A program made the position numbers and the translations under genes. The notes below the pieces were generated by a model. The model did not search any database and had not been told where the DNA came from. It saw only the letters and a list, made by a program, of their open reading frames with translations. Shown in pieces: positions 8,959 through 17,606 of a stretch of 64,000 nt of DNA (its first letter is position 1; each line of letters starts with the position of its first letter). Origin of the DNA: Microbacteriaceae bacterium 3FA27C10 (GTDB taxonomy: Bacteria; Actinomycetota; Actinomycetes; Actinomycetales; Microbacteriaceae); NCBI GenBank assembly GCA_005502775.1, contig SCNI01000011.1, forward strand, positions 1 through 64,000, in the 5' to 3' direction.

Positions 8959-10329
8959 ATGGCTTCGACGATGAAGAACCTGCTGGCCGCAACGAGTGCA
9001 GGCATCCTGCTCGTCGCTCTGGCAGCATGCACGCCCGATGTGAGTTCCGGCACGAGCACCGACTCCGCCGCCGGCGGCGACGCGGGCTCGTGCAGCAACA
9101 CGATCGTGCACCCCGACGCACCGCAGGTGTCGGTCTGGGCGTGGTACCCGAACATCAACACCGTGGTGGACATGTTCAACAAGTCGCACGACAACGTGCA
9201 GGTCTGCTGGTCGAACGCCGGCCAGGGCGGTGACGAGTACGCCAAGTTCTCCACGGCGATCGCCGCCGGCACCGGAGCCCCCGACGTCATCATGCTCGAG
9301 GCCGAGGTGCTGCCGGGCTTCGAGATCCAGAACGCGCTCGTCGACCTCAGCCAGCACGGCGCCGACAAGGTCAAGGGCAACTTCAGCGACGGCGCCTGGA
9401 AAGACGTCTCGAGCGGCAGCTCGGTCTACGCCATCCCGGTCGACGGCGGCCCGATGGCCATGATCTACCGTGCCGACATCTTCAAGAAGTACGGCATCGC
9501 CATCCCCACCACCTGGGACGAGTACGCCGCGGCCGCGCAGAAGCTCAAGGATGCCGGCGGCCCCTTCATGGGCGACTTCGGCAGCAACGTGCCCGCCTGG
9601 TTCACCGCCCTGATGACCCAGAACGGCCAGACCGCCTGGAACTACGACTCCTCGAACCCGCAGTCGATCGGCATCAAGCTGAACGACGCGGGCAGCCAGA
9701 AGGTCGCCAGCTACTGGCAGGACCTCGTGTCGAAGAAGCTCGTCGACACGCAGGACCAGTTCACCACCGACTACGTGGCCGGTCTCGCGAACGGCTCCTA
9801 CGCCACCTACGTCTCGGCCGCCTGGGCCCCCGGCTACCTCACCGGTGCCGGTGGCGCCGCGACCGGTGGCGCCGAGTGGCAGGTCGCCCCGCTCCCCCAG
9901 TGGGACGCCTCGAAGCCCGTCTCGGTGAACTGGGGCGGCTCGACCTTCGCGGTCACCACGCAGGCCAAGGACAAGGACCTCTCCTCGACCGTGGCGATGG
10001 AGCTCTACGCCTCGCAGGAGGAGCTGCAGGACGGCATCGACACGCAGACCATCTTCCCGCTGAACCAGCAGGTGCTCACCTCGCAGTCCTTCGCGGATGC
10101 GCCGATCGCCTTCTTCAACGGCCAGAAGGCCAACGGCGAGGTCTACATCCCCGCGGAGAACGCCTACCCCGGCTACACCTACAGCCCCTTCACCACGTAC
10201 TACTACTCGGAGCTGACGAAGTCGATGGTGTCGATCATCGACGGCAGCAAGACCGGCCCGCAGGCGCTCGACGATCTGCAGAGCACGATGACGGAGTACG
10301 CGAAGAGCCAGGGCTTCACCGTCAAGTAG
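8959..10329 (+). CDS. sugar ABC transporter substrate-binding lipoprotein
   Basis: Extracellular solute-binding protein of family 1 type, 456 residues. It has a lipoprotein signal: a short basic start, a hydrophobic core, and the lipobox LAAC with lipidated Cys at about residue 24. Mature sequence contains the typical VSVWAWYPNINTVVDMFNKSH opening and a WAPGYLTG hinge region. An excellent ribosome site (AAGGAGG) lies ten bases before the ATG. It is first in an operon with two permeases and a GH51 arabinofuranosidase. Its ligand is probably arabinose-containing oligosaccharide, as for AraN of the B. subtilis AraNPQ system (inference). No ATPase is encoded in the operon; a shared MsmX-type ATPase elsewhere is expected. 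Confidence 0.93.
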   Translation: MASTMKNLLAATSAGILLVALAACTPDVSSGTSTDSAAGGDAGSCSNTIVHPDAPQVSVWAWYPNINTVVDMFNKSHDNVQVCWSNAGQGGDEYAKFSTAIAAGTGAPDVIMLEAEVLPGFEIQNALVDLSQHGADKVKGNFSDGAWKDVSSGSSVYAIPVDGGPMAMIYRADIFKKYGIAIPTTWDEYAAAAQKLKDAGGPFMGDFGSNVPAWFTALMTQNGQTAWNYDSSNPQSIGIKLNDAGSQKVASYWQDLVSKKLVDTQDQFTTDYVAGLANGSYATYVSAAWAPGYLTGAGGAATGGAEWQVAPLPQWDASKPVSVNWGGSTFAVTTQAKDKDLSSTVAMELYASQEELQDGIDTQTIFPLNQQVLTSQSFADAPIAFFNGQKANGEVYIPAENAYPGYTYSPFTTYYYSELTKSMVSIIDGSKTGPQALDDLQSTMTEYAKSQGFTVK

Positions 10330-10347
10330 CCCGGCGCATCCGGCGCC

Positions 10348-10387
10348 GGATGCTGCGGGGCGTCGGCACAGACGCCCCGCAGCATCC
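10348..10387 (+). terminator. intercistronic hairpin after the binding-protein gene
   Basis: Perfect 17-bp stem (10348-10364 with 10371-10387) and a 6-nt loop, 18 bp after the binding-protein stop and 33 bp before the permease start. In an operon this is likely a partial terminator or 3'-end stabiliser that makes the binding protein more abundant than the permeases. Confidence 0.7.
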
Positions 10388-10420
10388 CCTCCCCACACCG
10401 GTCGACAGTAAGGACTGACC

Positions 10421-11395
10421 ATGACCAACCCCGCCGCCGCGGTCGCTTCCTCCCGGGCGCACCCGGATGCCGCGACGAAGGCCGAGGCGACGTCGCCGAA
10501 GCCGCGCCGCCGGCGCTCGATCAGAAGGGCCTGGATCGGCTGGCTCTTCATCGCCCCCTTCGGGGTGGTGTTCCTCGTCTTCCTCGTGGCACCGCTGCTC
10601 TATGCCTTCTACCTCAGCCTGTTCTCGAAGGGCCTCGCCACCGGCACGGTCTTCAGCGGGCTCGGCAACTACGTGAAGGCGTTCAGCGACCCGGAGTTCC
10701 TCGGCGGCGTGTGGTTCGTCATCCGCTTCGCCGTCGTGCTCATCCCCATCCAGATGGCGGTCTCGCTCGCGGCCGCCCTGGTGCTCGACTCCCTCACCAC
10801 GCGGCTGGCGAAGTTCTCGCGCCTCGCGATCTTCGTTCCCTACGCCATCCCCGCCGTCATCGGCACGCTCATGTGGGGCTTCCTCTACAGCCCCGTGTTC
10901 GGGCCGCTGACGAGCATCTTCGGGGCCTTCAACCAGTCGGCGCCCGACATCCTGAGCTCGGGCAACATCTTCGGCGGGCTGCTCAACGTCGTGGTCTGGC
11001 AGTGGGCCGGCTACTACATGATCATCATCTACGCGGCGCTCCGCGGCATCGACCCCAGCGTCTACGAGGCCGCGCGCATCGACGGCGCCAACCCGCGGCA
11101 GATCGCACTGCGCGTGAAGGTGCCGATGATCTCGAGCGCCCTGGTGCTCATCCTGGTGTTCGCCCTGATCGGCACGCTGCAGTTCTTCACCGAGCCGCAG
11201 GTGCTGAAGCCGATCGCCAACGGCGCCATCACCGCCAGCTTCACGCCGAACATCTACGCCTACAACCTGGCGTTCCAGTTCTCGCAGTTCAACTACGCGT
11301 CGACCATCTCGTTCGCGCTCGGCATCGTGGTGTTCGCCGCGGTGTACATCTTCCTCTTCACCACCCGCAAGCGCCGGGGAGGGTTCTCATCATGA
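10421..11395 (+). CDS. sugar ABC transporter permease (MalF/UgpA type)
   Basis: First membrane subunit of the carbohydrate importer, 324 residues. A positively charged N-terminal tail (PKPRRRRSIRRAW) is followed by six or so transmembrane helices. The cytoplasmic EAA loop that contacts the ATPase is at about 215-240 (YEAARIDGANPRQIALRVK). The gene overlaps the next permease by the ATGA arrangement, so the two subunits are translationally coupled in 1:1 ratio. Family and role are clear; sugar specificity rests on the operon context. Confidence 0.93.
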   Translation: MTNPAAAVASSRAHPDAATKAEATSPKPRRRRSIRRAWIGWLFIAPFGVVFLVFLVAPLLYAFYLSLFSKGLATGTVFSGLGNYVKAFSDPEFLGGVWFVIRFAVVLIPIQMAVSLAAALVLDSLTTRLAKFSRLAIFVPYAIPAVIGTLMWGFLYSPVFGPLTSIFGAFNQSAPDILSSGNIFGGLLNVVVWQWAGYYMIIIYAALRGIDPSVYEAARIDGANPRQIALRVKVPMISSALVLILVFALIGTLQFFTEPQVLKPIANGAITASFTPNIYAYNLAFQFSQFNYASTISFALGIVVFAAVYIFLFTTRKRRGGFSS

Positions 11396-12321
11396 CCGCC
11401 GCACTCGTCACCCCGTCCTCCGACGGTCTCACCGCCGCCCGCGAACGCTCCCGGGAGTTGCGCCGGCCGAAGCCCCGCCGCAACATCACGGCGCACATCT
11501 TCCTCGTGGCCCTCATCCTGTACTTCCTGCTGCCGCTCTGGTGGCTGTTCGTGGCCTCGACGAAAGACCCCCAGGGCCTGTTCACCGGCACCGGCGGCGC
11601 GCTGTGGTTCGACAAGAACTTCTCCCTCTGGGCCAACCTGCAGGAGCTGTTCACCTACAAGGGCGGCATCTACCTGCGCTGGCTCGGCAACTCGGCGCTG
11701 TACTCGCTGGTCGGGGGCGTCGGCGCGACCGTGCTGGCCGTGCTCGCCGGCTACGGCTTCGCCAAGTACCGGTTCAAGGGGCGCGACTTCTCGTTCGCCA
11801 TCCTGCTCGGCTCGGTGATGGTGCCGCTCACGGCCCTGGTCATCCCGACCTTCATGCTGATGTCGCAGCTGCACCTCACCAACACCATCTGGGCCGTCAT
11901 CCTGCCGTCGCTGCTCAGTCCGTTCGGCGTCTACCTGATGCGGGTGTACGCCGCGGATGCGATCCCCGACGAGCTGCTCGACGCCGCCCGCGTCGACGGG
12001 TCGGGCGAGTTCCGCACCTTCCTGCGCGTGGGGCTGCCCCTCATGCGACCCGCGGTGGTGACCGTGCTGCTGCTCTCGGTGGTGGGCACTTGGAACAACT
12101 ACTTCCTGCCCCTGGCCGTGCTGAGCGACCAGAACCTCTACCCGGTCACGGTCGGACTCGGCGGCTGGCAGGCACTCGCCGCCTCGAACAACGGTGGAGG
12201 CACCTCGCTCTACACGCTGATCGTCGTGGGCTCGCTGGTGTCGATCATCCCGCTGATCATCGCGTTCCTGTCGCTGCAGAAGTACTGGCAGGGCGGCCTC
12301 TCGCTCGGCGCCCTCAAGTAG
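11392..12321 (+). CDS. sugar ABC transporter permease (MalG/UgpE type)
   Basis: Second membrane subunit, 309 residues with six predicted helices. EAA loop reads LLDAARVDGSGEFRTFLRVGLP near residues 195-220. The start is the ATG at 11392, overlapping the previous stop; the longer open frame reaching back to 10711 is an out-of-frame reading of the first permease. It ends 63 bp before the GH51 gene. The C-terminal YWQGGLSLGALK is typical of MalG-type carbohydrate permeases, where the tail contacts the ATPase. Confidence 0.93.
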   Translation: MTAALVTPSSDGLTAARERSRELRRPKPRRNITAHIFLVALILYFLLPLWWLFVASTKDPQGLFTGTGGALWFDKNFSLWANLQELFTYKGGIYLRWLGNSALYSLVGGVGATVLAVLAGYGFAKYRFKGRDFSFAILLGSVMVPLTALVIPTFMLMSQLHLTNTIWAVILPSLLSPFGVYLMRVYAADAIPDELLDAARVDGSGEFRTFLRVGLPLMRPAVVTVLLLSVVGTWNNYFLPLAVLSDQNLYPVTVGLGGWQALAASNNGGGTSLYTLIVVGSLVSIIPLIIAFLSLQKYWQGGLSLGALK

Positions 12322-12384
12322 CAGTCCCTCTCCTCTCCCTCTTCTCTCCTGCGTCGCTCCCGACGCCGACTCCGAAAGACACCC

Positions 12385-13896
12385 ATGGTCAACGCACGCC
12401 TCACCATCGACCCCCACTTCACCGTCGGAAAGGTCAACCGCCGCCTCTTCGGCTCCTTCGTCGAACACCTCGGCCGGTGCGTCTACGACGGCATCTACGA
12501 ACCCGGGCACAGCACCGCGGATGCCGACGGCTTCCGCGAAGACGTGATCGCCCTCGTCAAGGAGCTCGGCGTCTCGGCCATCCGCTACCCCGGCGGCAAC
12601 TTCGTGTCGGGGTTCCGCTGGGAGGACAGCGTGGGCCCGGTCGCCGACCGCCCGCGCCGGCTCGACCTCGCCTGGCACTCCACCGAGACGAACGAGGTGG
12701 GACTGCACGAGTTCTCGAACTGGCTCGGCAAGGTCGACAGCGAGCTCATGCTCGCCATCAACCTCGGCACCCGCGGCACGCTCGAGGCGCTCGACATCCT
12801 CGAGTACTCCAACATCGCCTCCGGAACCGCGCTCAGCGACCAGCGGGTGGCGAACGGCCAGAGGGATGCCTTCGGCGTGAAGATGTGGTGCCTCGGCAAC
12901 GAGATGGACGGCCCCTGGCAGCTCGGCCACCGCTCGGCCGACGACTACGGCAAGATCGCCTCGCAGACCGCCAAGGCGATGCGCCAGATCGACCCCACGC
13001 TCGAACTCGTGGCCTGCGGCTCGTCGAGCGCGCACATGCCCACCTTCGGCGAGTGGGAGCGGGTGGTGCTCACCCACACCTACGACGACGTCGACTACAT
13101 CTCCTGCCACGCCTACTACGAGGAGAAGAACGGCGACCTCGGGAGCTTCCTGGCCTCGGCCGTCGACATGGACCACTTCATCGAGACCGTCGTCGCGACG
13201 GCCGACCACGTGAAGGCCGTGCTCGGGAGCTCGAAGACGATCAACATCTCCTTCGACGAGTGGAACGTCTGGTACCTCGACCGCTACCACCAGGTCGACA
13301 AGATCGAGGGCGTCGACAACTGGCCGGTGGCCCCGCGCCTCCTCGAGGACTCCTACTCCGTGGCCGACGCCGTGGTGTTCGGCAACCTGCTCATCTCGTT
13401 GCTGCGGCACGCCGACCGGGTGACCAGTGCATCCCTCGCCCAGCTCGTGAACGTGATCGCCCCGATCATGACCGAGCCCGACGGCCCGGCCTGGCGCCAG
13501 ACCACCTTCTTCCCCTTCGCCGTCACCTCGCGGCTCGCCACCGGCGAGGCGCTCTCGGTGAAGCTCGAGACCGACAGCTACGAGACCGCGGGCTACGGCG
13601 TGGTGCCGCTCATCGACGCGGTGGCCACGCACGACCGCGAGACCGGGCTCACCTCGGTGTTCCTCGTCAACCGCAGCCAGACGGATGCCGCCACGGTCAC
13701 CATCGACACGGCTGCGCTCGGCGGGGTCGCCGTTCTCGAGGCGCTGACCCTCGCCGACGACGACGTCTACGCCAAGAACGTGCTGGGCGACACGGAGCGG
13801 GTCGGCCTCGCCGCGAACGACAGTGTCGTGGTCGGCGAGGGAACCCTCACGGTCACGCTGCCGCCGGTGTCGTGGACGGCGCTCTCGCTGCGCTGA
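12385..13896 (+). CDS. GH51 alpha-L-arabinofuranosidase
   Basis: Retaining glycoside hydrolase of family 51, 503 residues, releasing terminal L-arabinofuranose from arabinan, arabinoxylan or arabinogalactan oligosaccharides. The general acid/base Glu lies in CLGNEMDGPW (about residue 173) and the nucleophile Glu in ISFDEWNVWY (about 292). The N-terminal FGSFVEHLGRCVYDGIY and YPGGNFVSGFRWEDSVGP blocks are characteristic. A C-terminal beta-sandwich follows from about 390. There is no signal peptide, so it acts in the cytoplasm on imported oligosaccharides, fitting the ABC importer encoded just upstream. It is the last gene of the operon and is followed by a hairpin. Confidence 0.95.
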   Translation: MVNARLTIDPHFTVGKVNRRLFGSFVEHLGRCVYDGIYEPGHSTADADGFREDVIALVKELGVSAIRYPGGNFVSGFRWEDSVGPVADRPRRLDLAWHSTETNEVGLHEFSNWLGKVDSELMLAINLGTRGTLEALDILEYSNIASGTALSDQRVANGQRDAFGVKMWCLGNEMDGPWQLGHRSADDYGKIASQTAKAMRQIDPTLELVACGSSSAHMPTFGEWERVVLTHTYDDVDYISCHAYYEEKNGDLGSFLASAVDMDHFIETVVATADHVKAVLGSSKTINISFDEWNVWYLDRYHQVDKIEGVDNWPVAPRLLEDSYSVADAVVFGNLLISLLRHADRVTSASLAQLVNVIAPIMTEPDGPAWRQTTFFPFAVTSRLATGEALSVKLETDSYETAGYGVVPLIDAVATHDRETGLTSVFLVNRSQTDAATVTIDTAALGGVAVLEALTLADDDVYAKNVLGDTERVGLAANDSVVVGEGTLTVTLPPVSWTALSLR

Positions 13897-13906
13897 GCAC
13901 CAGATC

Positions 13907-13940
13907 CTCGCCGGCCGCAGCCGTTTCGACGGCCGGCGAG
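13907..13940 (+). terminator. terminator of the arabinoside operon
   Basis: Perfect 11-bp stem (13907-13917 with 13930-13940) and 12-nt loop, 11 bp after the GH51 stop. Confidence 0.7.
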
Positions 13941-14006
13941 CCGGTAGAGTCGTCTCAGACACGCGCGACCCGACCCGGCCGCGCCACTCGAGAAGGAGCA
14001 TCCGCC

Positions 14007-14387
14007 GTGACGACCGTTGTTCTGCCTGAACCGCCGGTGAAAGAACTGCCGAAGCCGCTGAAGGGCGGCGTGTTCGTGCTGTTCTGGGTGATCGCGATCG
14101 TGCTGTGGATCATCGCACCGCACATCGCCGACCCGCGCTGGGGCGCCCTCGTGGTCGACACCGGCCTCGTCTTCGCCTCGGTCGGCTTCGCCGCCACGGC
14201 CATCACGAGCCTGCGCGCCTTCACCAACTCGCTGATCGCGGGCGTTCTCGCCGTCGTGCTGTTCGCAGTGGGCGACCTGATCGAGATCACCGCGCTCGTC
14301 TACTTCCTGCGCATGTTCGTGCCGTTCCTGGCCCTGCTCGCGCCGCTCTACTCGACCATCGGCAAGATCAAGGTCTGGTACGCCTGA
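14007..14387 (+). CDS. small hypothetical membrane protein
   Basis: 126-residue integral membrane protein with about four hydrophobic helices and a proline-rich, charged N-terminus (PEPPVKELPKPLKGG). I place the start at the GTG at 14007 because a good ribosome site (GAAGGAG) lies eight bases upstream; the longer in-frame extension is a shadow of the GH51 gene. No family recognised. It is followed after 41 bp by the GNAT/AAA+ gene on the same strand, possibly co-transcribed. Confidence 0.75.
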   Translation: MTTVVLPEPPVKELPKPLKGGVFVLFWVIAIVLWIIAPHIADPRWGALVVDTGLVFASVGFAATAITSLRAFTNSLIAGVLAVVLFAVGDLIEITALVYFLRMFVPFLALLAPLYSTIGKIKVWYA

Positions 14388-14428
14388 CCCACCACTAGCG
14401 CCGCGCGCCGCGCGCGGGAGAGGGATCA

Positions 14429-15721
14429 ATGGCGACCCCGCACATCCGTGACTTCCACCCCGACGACCTCGACGGCATCCTGCATCTGTGGGAGCAGGCG
14501 AGGGCATCCGGGGCCGAGCCCGTCTACGCGCTCTCGGAGGTGATCGCCTCCTGCCAGTTCGACCACGCGGTCGTGGCGGTGGAGGGCGAGCGGCTGGTGG
14601 GCGCCGCCGTGGGGCGCGCCGCGCACGCGCAGGGCTGGATCGTGTTCTTCGCGACCGACGACTCGGTGCGCGACACAGGCGTCGGGGCCCGGATGCTCGC
14701 CGCGCTCGAACGGCACATGGCCCCGCTCGGCCTCGCCAAGCTCTCCGCCCTCATGCCCGAGTCGCAGACCCGGCTCGACGACTTCGTGGCGCAGGGCTTC
14801 GAGCTGAAGAAGAACCTGCGCTACGTCGAGCGCGAGCTCCCGGTGCAGCGCGAAGAACTGGTGGTGCTGCGCGAACTCGGCGGCCGCATCCTGCCCCGCG
14901 GGCTGTGGGAGGGCGTCGGCGGCATGCAGACCGAGAAGGAGATGCTCGAGCTGCGGCTGGTGACCCCGCTCGCCGAGCCCGGCCTCGCGGAGCGTTTCGG
15001 CGTGGTTCCGCCGCGCGCGGTGATGCTCTTCGGGCCGCCCGGCACTGGCAAGACCACCTTCGCGAAGGCCGTGGCCTCGCGTCTGGAGTGGTCGTTCGTG
15101 GAGGTGTTCCCCTCGCGGCTGGCCGGCGACCCGAAGGGGCTCGCCGGGGCGCTGCGCGAGACCTTCCAGAAGATCTCGGAGCTCGAGCACGCCGTGGTGT
15201 TCATCGACGAGGTCGAGGAGATCGCCTCGCACCGGCAGGGCGAGCCGCCGTCGCCCACGCAAGGGGTGACGAACGAGCTGCTGAAGCTCATCCCCGAGTT
15301 CCGGGAGCAGTCGGGGCGGCTGCTGATCTGCGCCACCAACTTCATCCGGGCCGTCGACACGGCGTTCCTGCGCCACGGGCGCTTCGACTACGTGGTGCCG
15401 ATCGGGCTCCCGGATGCGGATGCGCGCCGGGCCATCTGGTCGGGCTACCTGCCCCGGGAGGTCGCGGCCTCGGTCGACGTCGACGAGCTCGTGGCGCACA
15501 CCGAGGGTTTCACGCCCGCCGACATCGAGTTCGCAGCGCGAAAGGCCTCGCAGGCGGCGCTCGAGCGGGCGCTGCACGGAGCCGGCGGGGCGGGTGGGCC
15601 CGGTGCCGACGGGCCGTTCACGAGCGACTACCTCGAGGCGGTGCGCTCGACCCGCCGCACGGTCTCCGACGAGGTGGCGGCCGAATTCCTCGAAGACATC
15701 GCGCGCATCGCGCGGCTCTGA
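14429..15721 (+). CDS. GNAT acetyltransferase / AAA+ ATPase fusion protein
   Basis: 430 residues with two domains. Residues 1-140 form an N-acetyltransferase-like (GNAT) domain with an acetyl-CoA-binding motif A resembling RDTGVGARM (81-89). Residues 160-400 form a single AAA+ ATPase module of the FtsH/Cdc48 style: Walker A GPPGTGKT at 202-209, Walker B VVFIDEVEE with Asp260/Glu261, sensor-1 Asn304 and candidate arginine finger in FLRHGRFD (315-318). The C-terminal lid helix contains FTPADIEFAARKA. There is no protease domain or membrane anchor. The fold parts are clear; what the ATPase remodels and whether the acetyltransferase is active are unknown. The AAA core resembles adaptor-type unfoldases, suggesting acetylation coupled to protein remodelling (inference). 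Confidence 0.85.
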   Translation: MATPHIRDFHPDDLDGILHLWEQARASGAEPVYALSEVIASCQFDHAVVAVEGERLVGAAVGRAAHAQGWIVFFATDDSVRDTGVGARMLAALERHMAPLGLAKLSALMPESQTRLDDFVAQGFELKKNLRYVERELPVQREELVVLRELGGRILPRGLWEGVGGMQTEKEMLELRLVTPLAEPGLAERFGVVPPRAVMLFGPPGTGKTTFAKAVASRLEWSFVEVFPSRLAGDPKGLAGALRETFQKISELEHAVVFIDEVEEIASHRQGEPPSPTQGVTNELLKLIPEFREQSGRLLICATNFIRAVDTAFLRHGRFDYVVPIGLPDADARRAIWSGYLPREVAASVDVDELVAHTEGFTPADIEFAARKASQAALERALHGAGGAGGPGADGPFTSDYLEAVRSTRRTVSDEVAAEFLEDIARIARL

Positions 15722-15754
15722 CGGCGGCGTCATCTGCCGGTCATAGGAATGTCA

Positions 15755-15760
15755 TAAACT
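15755..15760 (+). promoter_or_regulatory. -10 element upstream of the CWB2 gene
   Basis: TAAACT at 15755-15760; no good -35 seen. It would give a leader of about 60 bases containing the palindrome TGTCGACA and the G-rich ribosome site before 15828. Confidence 0.35.
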
Positions 15761-15827
15761 CTGCCTGGCGACACTTGTCGACAGGGCACGCGGTGCCCGG
15801 GTGCGCCGGATCCCTTGGGGGGAATGC

Positions 15828-16997
15828 ATGCAGACACGTCCCGGCGCGCGCGCCATCACAGCACGGATTCGACGCGGCGCCACAGCCGTCGGGGCGGTGA
15901 CGATTCTGGTCGGCACGCTGCTGGCCATCCCCGCACCCGCGAACGCCGTCGCCGCCAACTCGTTCCCTCCGGCGCCCTCGCCCCTGTCGACGTCGCCGTC
16001 GGGTGGATCCGGAGTGCATCCGCTGATCGAGCCCGATGGCTCGTTCTACTACGTTCAGTACGCCGGCACCGACCGCTACGACGTGGCCGCCCAACTCGAT
16101 CGTGATGTCTTCGACCCGGGTGTCCCCGTCATCTACATCGCCAGTGGCGAGAAGTACCCGGATGCGCTGAGCGCTGGACCGGCCGCCGCCAAGGAACAGG
16201 GTGGCCTGCTCCTCGTCACGCACGACAGCATCCCGGCGACCACGCTCGATGCGCTGAACTACCTGCAGCCTCACAAGATCGTCGTCGTCGGTGGCTCCGC
16301 CACGATCTCCGACGCCGTCTTCACCCAGCTGGCCGGCATCCAGTCGTCGATCCTCCGCATCGGCGGCGCGGACCGCTATGAGGTCTCCCGCAACATCGCC
16401 GACTACGCGTATTGCGGGCTGGCGCCCGACGCCCCCCGGAGCGCTTGCGTCGGCGGCGCCGAATCTGTGTTCGTCGCCACCGGATCGAACTTCCCCGACG
16501 CACTCGCAGCGGGGCCTGCCGCGGGCACGGCGAACAGTCCCGTGCTGCTGGTGCCCGGGTCGAGCAGCGACCTCGACCTCGCCACCCGCGAGTCGATCAG
16601 TCGGCTGGGTGCGCATTCGGCGTTCATCGCCGGTGGATTGAACACCGTGAGCGCCGGAATCGAAGCGGCCCTCGATGAGGCCTTCTCGCAGCAGGTCCTC
16701 CGGTTCGGAGGCCAAGACCGCTTCGCAGTCGCTGCCGCCATCAATGCATCCTTCTTTCCGGGGTACCACAAGTTCGCGTTCGTCGCGTCCGGCAGCGGCT
16801 TCGCCGATGCCCTCTCGGGGGGCCCGGTCGCTGCAGCGATCGGCGCACCGCTCTTCCTCGCCCGGCAGTACTGCTACCCGCAGCCCTCCTGGGACGGGAT
16901 CTTCAACAGTTCGTTGGACCCCGACATCCTGATCCTCCTGGGCGGCCTCAACAGCCTGGGCCTCGGGGTGTCGGAGCAGGCGAACGAATGCCAGTGA
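15828..16997 (+). CDS. secreted cell wall-binding repeat (CWB2) protein
   Basis: Exported protein of 389 residues. A long basic N-terminus (RPGARAITARIRRG), a hydrophobic core and an APANA-type cleavage site make a Sec signal. The mature part has three CWB2-type repeats, each opening with a G(G/T)xDRY/F-like motif (GTDRYDVAAQL, GGADRYEVSRN, GGQDRFAVAAA) and containing FPDALAAGPAA/ADALSGGPVAA blocks. CWB2 modules in clostridial S-layer proteins anchor to anionic wall polymers; here no other domain is present. I use the ATG at 15828 with its G-rich ribosome site rather than the upstream GTG at 15801. It is monocistronic, with a strong terminator. Confidence 0.88.
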   Translation: MQTRPGARAITARIRRGATAVGAVTILVGTLLAIPAPANAVAANSFPPAPSPLSTSPSGGSGVHPLIEPDGSFYYVQYAGTDRYDVAAQLDRDVFDPGVPVIYIASGEKYPDALSAGPAAAKEQGGLLLVTHDSIPATTLDALNYLQPHKIVVVGGSATISDAVFTQLAGIQSSILRIGGADRYEVSRNIADYAYCGLAPDAPRSACVGGAESVFVATGSNFPDALAAGPAAGTANSPVLLVPGSSSDLDLATRESISRLGAHSAFIAGGLNTVSAGIEAALDEAFSQQVLRFGGQDRFAVAAAINASFFPGYHKFAFVASGSGFADALSGGPVAAAIGAPLFLARQYCYPQPSWDGIFNSSLDPDILILLGGLNSLGLGVSEQANECQ

Positions 16998-17009
16998 CCA
17001 CTCGCGTCT

Positions 17010-17052
17010 GAGGAACGGGGTGTCGGCCGATCGGGCCGGCACCCCGTTCCTC
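17010..17052. terminator. bidirectional terminator
   Basis: 19-bp stem with one mismatch (17010-17028 with 17034-17052), 5-nt loop, followed by a T-rich TTGCTGT. It lies between the convergent CWB2 and YjbR genes. Confidence 0.8.
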
Positions 17053-17060
17053 TTGCTGTC

Positions 17061-17414
17061 TCAGGGGCGCTGGTGGCGCGGGAGGCCGGCCACGACGAGG
17101 TCGTAGGAGTTGACGACGAGGTCTTTCACGAGCTCGCCATCCGCATCAGGGCCGAGGGTCACCGTCACCCAGTGGCGCTTGTTCATGTGATAGCCGGGGA
17201 TGATCCAGGCGTGATCTCGCACGAGAGCCTCGGCGTGAGCGGGAGCAGCCTTGAGGGTCACGCTTGCGGGCTCTCCATCGAGCGGTGTGATGGCGAACAC
17301 CTTGCCCACGACCTTCGCCACCGCCGTCTCGGGCCCGAACGGCCGCTCGTCGGTGGTCGCCGGCAGCTCCTGGCACACCTGCAGCACGTCGTCACGGGAG
17401 ATCGCTTCACTCAT
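17061..17414 (-). CDS. MmcQ/YjbR family protein
   Basis: Small cytosolic protein of 117 residues of the YjbR/CyaY-like fold. The family hallmarks VVGKVFAIT and the conserved MNKRHWVTV segment are present. Members are annotated as DNA-binding, but the biochemical function is not established. The start is the ATG at 17414; the frame upstream of it reads antisense of the regulator gene at 17607. Convergent with the CWB2 gene and divergent from the toxin-antitoxin-like module. Confidence 0.88.
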   Translation of the reverse strand: MSEAISRDDVLQVCQELPATTDERPFGPETAVAKVVGKVFAITPLDGEPASVTLKAAPAHAEALVRDHAWIIPGYHMNKRHWVTVTLGPDADGELVKDLVVNSYDLVVAGLPRHQRP

Positions 17415-17556
17415 GCAGCCACCGTAGCGCCGCCCGCCGACGCGGGCCCTCGCCCCCGCCTCCTGTGGACAACGGATGCGCTCTCCACAGATCGCGCGGA
17501 CGGCCCGTTTCGCTTCCAGCCGCCGCATAACCTGGCCTTCCATTGGAACTTCTCCA

Positions 17557-17583
17557 TCGACATTATGTCTGATCAGATATAAT
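17557..17583 (+). promoter_or_regulatory. promoter overlapped by a 22-bp palindrome
   Basis: Consensus -10 TATAAT at 17578-17583 and TCGACA at 17557-17562 (15-bp spacer). A palindrome at 17562-17583 with arms matching 10 of 11 around TCTGATCAGA covers the whole spacer and -10. It is 24 bp before the XRE gene, so it is a likely autoregulatory operator. It is notably AT-rich for this genome. Confidence 0.65.
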
Positions 17584-17606
17584 CTGACTGACCCAAGGAG
17601 CACATC

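Noticed and set aside
11293-14001. 902-codon open frame on the minus strand across the arabinoside operon
   Set aside because: Arg/Val/Glu/His-rich antisense reading of the permease and GH51 genes; no domain, no ribosome site, and the plus-strand genes have clear motifs.
15828-16997. CWB2 protein as part of a surface toxin or adhesin system
   Set aside because: Only the three CWB2 repeats are present, with no effector domain and no linked secretion genes.
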